Shown here piece by piece: positions 6,490 through 11,682 of a DNA stretch of 11,682 nt (within the stretch, counting starts at the first letter, position 1; every line of letters starts with the position of its first letter). Under the pieces are notes generated by a model that was not told the origin of the DNA, searched no databases, and worked only from the letters and a program-made list of their open reading frames with translations. Source of the stretch: Firm-04 sp003446315 (GTDB lineage Bacteria > Bacillota > Clostridia > Oscillospirales > Ruminococcaceae); NCBI GenBank assembly GCA_946530355.1, contig CAMNAB010000093.1:1-11682 (forward strand). Direction: 5' to 3'. The position numbers were made by a program, and so were the translations under genes.

Positions 6490-7287
6490 TTACAGAATGC
6501 CCTTTCCGCCGTCCGGTTCTGCATCGTGCAGCCGTTCCCAGACAAACTCCGATTCGATCAGCGTAAAGCCGATCTCCTCATAAAAGCTCTTGCGGATATC
6601 CAGCGCATATAAAATGCCGGTTTTCCCGCGGGCTTCCAGATCATTTGCGATCCAATGCAAAAAATCACGCGCATATCCTTTTCCGCGGGCTGCAATTTTC
6701 GTTGCAACCTGCCCGATCAACACCTGATCTCCATAGTCATAAATTGCGGTTGCCGCTGTGACATTAAAATAGGTATAGCATTGCCGCAGACCGCGCCGCA
6801 CCATATGCGAAGTGTCCGTCAGCCAGATATCATATGCGATCAGATTCGGGAATCCTTCCGCCAGAATCGCATAAACATCATCCAGTTTCGGCGCACGATT
6901 CACCTGCTCCGGATCGAAAACAGGCGAAATGCCGCCCGGCTCCAGCCGAAATACAGAACGGTGCAGCGTCTGATAACCCGGTAGCTGCAAACCCTGCAAT
7001 AAGGATTGTGCGCCCTCGACTCGAAACGGTTTATGCATCGCAATAAATAATGACAATTCTGCTGCCGCATCACTGTCGTGCGTGAAATCTGCCTGCGAAC
7101 TAATCAAAAGCGTACTGTTTTGCAGCATCATCCACGCTGTCTGATCGTGCGACCGCAGCCGAAAAAACCTGCAAAAGCTATATTTTGTGCCATACGCAAC
7201 CAGACAGCAAAGGATTTTTCTGCCATAATGACAAACAGAAAGGGATTTTCGATCCACTTCGGATTTCCGCTGAATTTCCGTAATCAC
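6490..7287 (-). CDS. GNAT-family N-acetyltransferase, two-part
   Basis: A 265-residue protein whose C-terminal part (about 150-250) is a GNAT acetyltransferase domain. The acetyl-CoA pyrophosphate loop reads R201-G-K-G-Y-A206 after QVATKIAA, and the final strand/helix reads SFYEEIGFTLIESEFVWER. The N-terminal 130 residues lack the loop and may be a degenerate GNAT half or a substrate-binding domain. The acceptor cannot be predicted. I take the GTG at 7285-7287 as the start: AGGGGG (7295-7300) lies seven bases before it and the GTG overlaps the TGA of the upstream peptidase (GTGA), implying translational coupling. The first 50 residues are unusually rich in Cys, Arg and Lys (HYGRKILCCLVAYG), so a later start is possible, though no better ribosome site was noted. 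Confidence 0.82.
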   Translation of the reverse strand: MITEIQRKSEVDRKSLSVCHYGRKILCCLVAYGTKYSFCRFFRLRSHDQTAWMMLQNSTLLISSQADFTHDSDAAAELSLFIAMHKPFRVEGAQSLLQGLQLPGYQTLHRSVFRLEPGGISPVFDPEQVNRAPKLDDVYAILAEGFPNLIAYDIWLTDTSHMVRRGLRQCYTYFNVTAATAIYDYGDQVLIGQVATKIAARGKGYARDFLHWIANDLEARGKTGILYALDIRKSFYEEIGFTLIESEFVWERLHDAEPDGGKGIL

Positions 7288-8327
7288 AGTTCTGCCCCCT
7301 GAATTGCTGAAACAAGCGCATCTGCGAGCTTTTCACACGCTTCCGCATCACAAAGCCGAATCACGGATTCAGGTGCGTGCAAATATCGGCACGGCACACT
7401 GACTGCTAGTACACGCACACCGTTTCCGGCACTCTGAATCGCGCCGGCATCGTTACCGCCCGCAATTTTTGATTTTGTCTGCCAGGGAATCTGGTTTTCG
7501 TCACAGATCCGAACCGCAAGATCATACAAATCCTTATCATAAACGGTTCTTCCGTCAATAAAGGAGAGGACTGCGCCGGCACCAAGTTCACAAACCCGAT
7601 CGCCGCCTTCTGAGCCGGGAATATCCGCTGCCGTAGTCGCTTCAAAGATCACTGCGAACTCCGGATCAACTGCTGCTGCCGCAACGCCTGCCCCGCGCAA
7701 TCCGACTTCTTCCTGCACGACAAATGAAAAATCCATGTCATACGGCAGATCTTTCCGGAGCAGATCGAGCAGGATCGCACAGCCGAAACGATCGTCTATC
7801 GCTTTGGATACAAATGAACCATCGCCGAATTCTGACGCATTTTCGCAAAAATATATAATATCACCGGGCTTCACATAAGAAAGTGTTTCTTCCTTTGTAT
7901 CTGTCCCGATATCACAGTAAAGTGCTGACATCTCTGCCGGTTTTTTCCGTGCTTCTTTGCTTAACAAATGGATCGGTTTGCAGCCGATCACGCCCGGGAT
8001 CATATCCGTTCCGACCTGAACCTGTCTGCCAATCACTGCCGCCGCATTGATCCCGCCAACCATATCAAATGCCAGTGTTCCGTCAGCATTCACCTGTGTG
8101 ACCATCAGCGCAACTTCGTCCATATGTGCGGAAAACAGCACCCGTTTCTTTGCAGTGGTTCTGCCTTTTTTATGCACAAGAATGTTGCCGAGACGATCTG
8201 TTTTCACCGAATCAGCCGGCAAATTCATCTTAGAAATTGCGTTCAAAATATACGAACGAACCGCATTCTCTCTGCCGGAAGTGCCGCAAAGAGAACATAA
8301 CTTTTTCAGTTCCGTCACATTCATCAT
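7284..8327 (-). CDS. M42-family metallo-aminopeptidase (second of a tandem pair)
   Basis: A cytoplasmic di-metal aminopeptidase of the M42 (glutamyl/tetrahedral aminopeptidase, FrvX-like) family, removing N-terminal residues from short peptides. The 347 residues are the normal length. Expected ligands and catalytic residues are present: H68 (AHMDEV), D178 (AIDDRFG), catalytic E206 and metal E207 (VQEEVG), E229 (FEATTAAD) and H317 (YLHAPE). The fifth ligand is Glu where the upstream paralogue has Asp; both are known in the family. ATG at 8325-8327 overlaps the previous TGA as ATGA, with AAAGGTG (8334-8340) six bases ahead. A GTG at 8336 would add three residues but would lie inside that ribosome site. 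The stop overlaps the next gene's GTG, so the three genes are translationally coupled. M42 proteins assemble as large dodecamers; adjacent paralogues might mix. Confidence 0.93.
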   Translation of the reverse strand: MMNVTELKKLCSLCGTSGRENAVRSYILNAISKMNLPADSVKTDRLGNILVHKKGRTTAKKRVLFSAHMDEVALMVTQVNADGTLAFDMVGGINAAAVIGRQVQVGTDMIPGVIGCKPIHLLSKEARKKPAEMSALYCDIGTDTKEETLSYVKPGDIIYFCENASEFGDGSFVSKAIDDRFGCAILLDLLRKDLPYDMDFSFVVQEEVGLRGAGVAAAAVDPEFAVIFEATTAADIPGSEGGDRVCELGAGAVLSFIDGRTVYDKDLYDLAVRICDENQIPWQTKSKIAGGNDAGAIQSAGNGVRVLAVSVPCRYLHAPESVIRLCDAEACEKLADALVSAIQGAEL

Positions 8328-9352
8328 TTTCCACACCTTTCGGCATATTTCGCAAGAAGCTGCGCTGTTTTTTCAATGTCTTCCAAATCAATCACCTCAA
8401 CCGGCGTATGCATATTCCGAAGCGGAATCGACACTGTGCCGGATGCACTGCCGCCCGGGGCAAGTGCAAGTGAATCTGCATCTGTACCGGTCGTTCCGGG
8501 CATCACTTCAATCTGATAAGGAATATTCTCATTTATTGCGGTTTGCAGCAATGCGTCAGACAACTCCTTGGACAATACAGATGAAATCCCGATTGCAGCA
8601 CCTTTTCCAAGTTCCATGCATTCAGAAGGATCCTCGCCATGTGCCATTCCAAATGTCACATCAACCGCAATGGCATAATCTGCCGCAAACTGATAAGCTG
8701 CCTTTTTGGCACCTCTGCCACTTCTTTCTTCTTGACCGCTGAACACAAAAATCACGTTGCAGCGAAGTTTTTTTGATTCAGAAAGAAGTTCTGCTGTTCG
8801 GATCAGCGCTGCAACACCGCAGCGATCATCCAAAGCAGGTGCAGTCATTTTATGATTTTTCAGGCGCTTCGGCGCAACATTATAATATACCGCATCACCG
8901 CAGGATACAATATCCGCAATCTGCTCTTTGCTCGAATAACCAAGATCAACACAAAGCTGCGCGTCATCCGGAACAGCCTGCTCACCTTTCAAAAGATGCG
9001 GGGGTAAAATCGAGAAAACGCCTCTCAAAATTTGCGATTTCGTCACAACAGCTACCGGCTGCCCCAGCAATAACCGATGATCAATTCCCCCGACAGCGCC
9101 AACGCGCAAAAAGCCGTCATCGGTTATTCCTGTGACCAGAAATCCAACCTGATCCAAATGTGCGCAGAGCAAAAGCGTCGGCAAATCCGGGTCATTCCCT
9201 AAATGCGCAGTCACAGAGCCGTCTGCATATTCGGCATCCGGTACATACTGCCGCAGCATCTCCGCAGCAGCCATCCCAACTGCTTTTTCACGGCCGGAAA
9301 CGCCCCGCAATTTGCAGAGCGATTCAATCATATTATATATAGTATCCGCCAT
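8324..9352 (-). CDS. M42-family metallo-aminopeptidase (first of a tandem pair)
   Basis: First gene after the promoter at 9392-9420. The 342-residue protein carries the full M42 metal site: H65 (AHLDQVG), D175 (ALDDRCG), catalytic E208 and ligand E209 (SGQEERSGRGA), D231 (AVDVTF) and H315 (NMHTPVE). It is a cytoplasmic peptidase acting on short peptides; some relatives were originally annotated as endoglucanases, but the M42 fold and residues argue for peptidase activity. The ATG at 9352 is preceded by AAGGG (9358-9363) at suitable spacing. It overlaps the downstream paralogue by four bases. The two proteins share the fold but diverge clearly in sequence, so this is an old duplication with probably different residue preferences. 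Their exact substrates are unknown. Confidence 0.94.
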   Translation of the reverse strand: MADTIYNMIESLCKLRGVSGREKAVGMAAAEMLRQYVPDAEYADGSVTAHLGNDPDLPTLLLCAHLDQVGFLVTGITDDGFLRVGAVGGIDHRLLLGQPVAVVTKSQILRGVFSILPPHLLKGEQAVPDDAQLCVDLGYSSKEQIADIVSCGDAVYYNVAPKRLKNHKMTAPALDDRCGVAALIRTAELLSESKKLRCNVIFVFSGQEERSGRGAKKAAYQFAADYAIAVDVTFGMAHGEDPSECMELGKGAAIGISSVLSKELSDALLQTAINENIPYQIEVMPGTTGTDADSLALAPGGSASGTVSIPLRNMHTPVEVIDLEDIEKTAQLLAKYAERCGK

Positions 9353-9391
9353 GAAATCCCTTCTTTCAAAATGTAAATTCGTTCATATTAT

Positions 9392-9420
9392 ATTATACCA
9401 GAATCATGTAGAAAATGCAA
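9392..9420 (-). promoter_or_regulatory. Extended -10 promoter of the peptidase operon
   Basis: On the minus strand: perfect TATAAT (9392-9397) preceded by TGG, giving the extended TGn motif, with TTGCAT (9415-9420, three of six) exactly 17 bases upstream. The start is expected near 9385, leaving a leader of about 33 bases before the first M42 gene. It lies just after the terminator of the previous operon, which supports it. Confidence 0.82.
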
Positions 9421-9499
9421 GAAGTGATGTATGTTTTGTCGTATTAGCACAAATTGAATCTCATTCGTCTGTATGTTCCCGTCACTTTGACATTTTCAG

Positions 9500-9536
9500 A
9501 AAAAACTGCGGAGCATTTCACATAAACGCGCCGCAG
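9500..9536 (-). terminator. Intrinsic terminator of the phosphatase-deformylase operon
   Basis: On the minus strand CTGCGG (9531-9536) pairs with CCGCAG (9506-9511), with two further inner G-C pairs after a mismatch, followed directly by six U residues (9500-9505). The upstream arm lies inside the last codons of the acetyltransferase gene, so terminator and gene end overlap. Confidence 0.72.
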
Positions 9537-10072
9537 CAATTCGATTCGTTTTTCATCTTCAGTCGCTTCCATTCCGCCCGCGTAATTGCATAGACAAACG
9601 AGCGCGTATTGTGCGGATCGGGATATTCCTTCACCTTTCGCATTCCAATGGCAATTGCTGTCGAAAATGAAGCAACATTGTCATATTTCATATACGAATA
9701 AATGGTCTGATATTCCGTATTTTCGAAGCACCAATCCCGCACCGCACTCGCCGCTTCTTTGGCAAATCCATTTCGCCAATGCTGTTTGTGAATGTGATAG
9801 CCGATTTCGGGCAGCATTTCCCCGTCTATATTCTGGAGCGTTATGCCGCAATCTCCGATGAATACATTCGTTTTTTTCAGAACGACAGCCCACATGCCAA
9901 ATCTATACCGTTCATAATTCTCCAGATTCCATTTGATCCAGTTTTTCGTTTTTTCTCTGTCAAACGGTGCCGGATAATGCTGCATGGTCTCCGGATCGGA
10001 CAGAATTTCATATAGATCATCAAGATCATCTGTCTTGTATTCTCTCAGCAAAAGTCTCGCTGTTTCGATCAT
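9518..10072 (-). CDS. RimJ/RimL-like GNAT acetyltransferase
   Basis: A 184-residue acetyltransferase with the family N-terminus MIETARLLLREY, which in RimJ/RimL-type enzymes modifies N-terminal amino groups of ribosomal or other proteins; the target here is unknown. The acetyl-CoA loop is HWRNGFAKEAA (98-108, R100/G102/A104), and the family sequence KYDNVASFSTAIAIGM (129-144) is present. An ATG at 10087 would add five residues and overlap the preceding gene, but GAGGA (10081-10085) lies eight bases before the ATG at 10072, so I use that. The start is four bases after the MBL gene stop, so the pair is probably coupled. Its last codons form one arm of the operon terminator. Confidence 0.9.
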   Translation of the reverse strand: MIETARLLLREYKTDDLDDLYEILSDPETMQHYPAPFDREKTKNWIKWNLENYERYRFGMWAVVLKKTNVFIGDCGITLQNIDGEMLPEIGYHIHKQHWRNGFAKEAASAVRDWCFENTEYQTIYSYMKYDNVASFSTAIAIGMRKVKEYPDPHNTRSFVYAITRAEWKRLKMKNESNCCGAFM

Positions 10073-10076
10073 TTTC

Positions 10077-10760
10077 TCATTCCTCATGCAAGAACGCTTC
10101 GATCACGGGACGCGCTTCCCGCATTCTTACCGGCGCACCGTGTCCGCAAGCAAGCCATGCCGGATTGATATTTAAGATTTTCTGCAAAGAATTGCGCATT
10201 TTTTGTATACTCACTCCAGTCGGCGCAATTTCCGGGCAGTTATGAATCATTGTGAACGCATCCCCGCAATAAAGCACATCATGATGAAGAACACCCATCG
10301 AACCAAGCGTATGACCCGGCAGCATCACGATTTCTGCATCATAGCCAAGCGTTTTCAAAACGGCTGTATCCTCGTTTTTAATGTAGATTTCCGGTTCATA
10401 CGGCGTACTTTTCAGAAAGCACGTCCCGATCTTCTGAATCGCAACCCGTACTTTCTCCTTTGGAAATATTGCGCTTACCGGCTGTGCAGAAAACGCTTGC
10501 CGCAAGTTTTTATCATCTATATGCAGTAATATTTGTGCTCCGTTTTGCTGCATTCTCGCCGCATTCCAATCATGATCTGCATGCGCATGCGTCAAAAAAA
10601 CATGTTTGATCTGATAGTTTGAAAGCCATTTCTGCAATTTCTTCCATGTAAAATAAAATCCTGTATCAATTAACAAATCACCATTTCTCCCTTTTATAAC
10701 ATAGCAGGATGCGCCCAGATTTGCAAAAAAATTGATATTGGATTGTTGCTGCTGCTTCAT
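10077..10760 (-). CDS. MBL-fold metallo-hydrolase
   Basis: A cytoplasmic metallo-beta-lactamase-fold hydrolase of 227 residues. The di-zinc site is complete: H58-A-H60-A-D62-H63, H150 (PGHTLGS), D167 (CGDAF) and H207 (GHG). The general group includes glyoxalase-II-like thioesterases and related hydrolases; a substrate cannot be assigned. No signal peptide is seen, so it is not a secreted beta-lactamase. The ATG at 10760 follows an AGGCGGG ribosome site at about seven bases. It starts 44 bases after the deformylase stop with no terminator, and the next gene begins four bases after its own stop. Confidence 0.9.
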   Translation of the reverse strand: MKQQQQSNINFFANLGASCYVIKGRNGDLLIDTGFYFTWKKLQKWLSNYQIKHVFLTHAHADHDWNAARMQQNGAQILLHIDDKNLRQAFSAQPVSAIFPKEKVRVAIQKIGTCFLKSTPYEPEIYIKNEDTAVLKTLGYDAEIVMLPGHTLGSMGVLHHDVLYCGDAFTMIHNCPEIAPTGVSIQKMRNSLQKILNINPAWLACGHGAPVRMREARPVIEAFLHEE

Positions 10761-10804
10761 TTCATTTCCCGCCTATCTTCTGTATTGACCAAAGTAACGC
10801 AATA

Positions 10805-11221
10805 TTACACCAAAATTCCATTGCAATGATCGAGTTCATGCTGAATGATCTGTGCGGGATAGCCCTCAAATTTACGCTTTTGTTTCTGCATTCCGATATT
10901 CTGCCATTCCACCGAGATCACACGATATCGGGTTACTTTTCGAACGCCCGGCAGCGACAGGCATCCTTCTTCTGTTTCATACGGTGCGGATCTTGTCAGG
11001 ATCCGCGGATTGATCATCAGCATCGGAATCGACGTTCCTGGTAGCAAAATTGCGATGATCCGCTTTGGAACACCGATCATATTCGCTGCCATTCCGACAC
11101 ATTGTTCTGCATTCGCAGCCAATGTATCTTTGAGATTCTGCACCACATGCATATCTGCTTTGTTTGCATCTTCCGCAGGCTTTGACAATAAAACCGTGTC
11201 TCTGCAAATCGGACATATCAT
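10805..11221 (-). CDS. def: Peptide deformylase (short GMAANMIG type)
   Basis: Removes the formyl group from the N-terminal methionine of new proteins, using a metal bound by one Cys and two His. The 138-residue protein has motif 2 (E-E-G-C87-LSLPG) and motif 3 (Q-H128-E129-L-D-H132), giving the metal ligands and the catalytic Glu. Motif 1, normally GxGLAAPQ, reads VGMAANMIG (42-50), so the Gln that helps stabilise the reaction is replaced by Met. The protein is shorter than typical E. coli-type deformylase, ending soon after motif 3 without the C-terminal helix. From memory this matches a small subfamily common in Firmicutes rather than a truncation. The ATG overlaps the phosphatase TGA as ATGA. 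A second, canonical deformylase elsewhere in the genome would be expected. Confidence 0.9.
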   Translation of the reverse strand: MICPICRDTVLLSKPAEDANKADMHVVQNLKDTLAANAEQCVGMAANMIGVPKRIIAILLPGTSIPMLMINPRILTRSAPYETEEGCLSLPGVRKVTRYRVISVEWQNIGMQKQKRKFEGYPAQIIQHELDHCNGILV

Positions 11222-11682
11222 GCTGATTCTCCTTTCAAAACAGTTTGCAGCAGTGCTTCACAGCCTCGTGCAATATCATCATATGTTTTGCCGAATTTTC
11301 CCGTGAACCACGGGTCTGCCACATCGTCGTCCCGTTCTGTAAATGATAACAATTTCCGGATTTTGTGATCCGGATCGCCGCCGGTTATTCGCAGCATATT
11401 TCTGATATTCATGCTGTCCATCCCAATCAGATAATCATATAACAAATAATCTTTTTTCCGGAGTTGTACGGCATAATGCGTTTCACACGGTATTCCTCTC
11501 CGTTTCAGTTCATCTTTCGCCGGGGGATAGATCGGATTCCCGCGATTCCCCCAGATTTCCTCTGTACTGGTTGCACTGGATGCGATCACAAATTGTGATT
11601 CCAGCCCCCGCCGCCTTACCATATCTTTCAATATCATTTCTGCCATCGGTGAACGGCAAATATTGCCGTGGCAGACAAACAT
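11218..11682 (-). CDS. Low-molecular-weight protein tyrosine phosphatase, 5' end cut
   Basis: A small cytoplasmic phosphatase that hydrolyses phosphotyrosine through a cysteine intermediate. The P-loop is complete, C4-H-G-N-I-C-R10-S11, and the general acid is D123 in ADPW. The visible 154 residues are nearly full length, but family members usually have a few residues before FVCHGN, so the Met at the window edge is probably internal and the true start lies outside. It is the first gene seen of this operon and overlaps the deformylase by four bases. In Firmicutes such enzymes counter tyrosine kinases, including in capsule or stress regulation; no target is visible here. Confidence 0.92.
   Translation of the reverse strand: MFVCHGNICRSPMAEMILKDMVRRRGLESQFVIASSATSTEEIWGNRGNPIYPPAKDELKRRGIPCETHYAVQLRKKDYLLYDYLIGMDSMNIRNMLRITGGDPDHKIRKLLSFTERDDDVADPWFTGKFGKTYDDIARGCEALLQTVLKGESA

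Noticed and set aside
6435..6545. Longer N-terminus of the methionine gamma-lyase family gene
   Set aside because: It would overlap the previous gene; the ATG at 6434 has an AGGAG site and begins the family-like N-terminus.
1..11682. CRISPR arrays, insertion sequences, tRNA, rRNA, prophage or toxin-antitoxin genes
   Set aside because: No regularly spaced repeats, transposase, cloverleaf or phage-like genes were seen; the region looks like ordinary chromosome.

Overview
The window reads like a chromosome segment of an anaerobic, moderate-GC Firmicute, most likely Oscillospiraceae (Ruminococcus-like). The basis is gene content: a methionine gamma-lyase-type (aluminum-resistance family) PLP enzyme, tandem M42 peptidases, the short GMAANMIG-type peptide deformylase, and a zinc-ribbon/kinase-like/PASTA membrane protein. 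Strong AGGAG-type ribosome sites and TTGACA-17-TATAAT promoters agree with this. The genus is inference. All ten protein genes I accept, and the one RNA gene, lie on the minus strand, so transcription runs from high to low coordinates.

Right-hand operon (11682 to about 9500): a low-molecular-weight tyrosine phosphatase (5' end cut by the window edge), a short peptide deformylase, an MBL-fold hydrolase and a RimJ/RimL-like acetyltransferase. They are tightly spaced and end at a hairpin-plus-U-run terminator.

Middle operon (9420 to about 4300): a consensus extended -10 promoter precedes two M42 metallo-aminopeptidases joined by an ATGA overlap. A two-part GNAT protein follows, starting at a GTG that overlaps the peptidase stop, then a methionine gamma-lyase family enzyme. 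A single-pass membrane protein of unknown function may be the last member. The likely theme is peptide and amino-acid turnover.

Left-hand envelope region (4185 to about 560): a strong promoter drives a 748-residue protein with a zinc ribbon, a protein-kinase fold, a basic linker, one membrane helix, two PASTA-like domains and a Thr/Pro-rich tail. Its catalytic residues are replaced at four positions, so it looks like a transmembrane pseudokinase. A terminator hairpin follows, then a secreted D-alanyl-D-alanine carboxypeptidase. A PASTA-type cell-wall sensor beside a cell-wall trimming enzyme suggests peptidoglycan sensing and remodelling, but the link rests on position only.

Left end (1-563): no convincing protein gene. 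It holds the most unusual element here: a near-ideal promoter (453-481) followed about 150 bases later by a perfect 10-bp terminator stem (295-322). The stretch between folds into nested helices with unpaired C/U-rich segments. I interpret it as an undescribed structured small RNA of about 160 nt.
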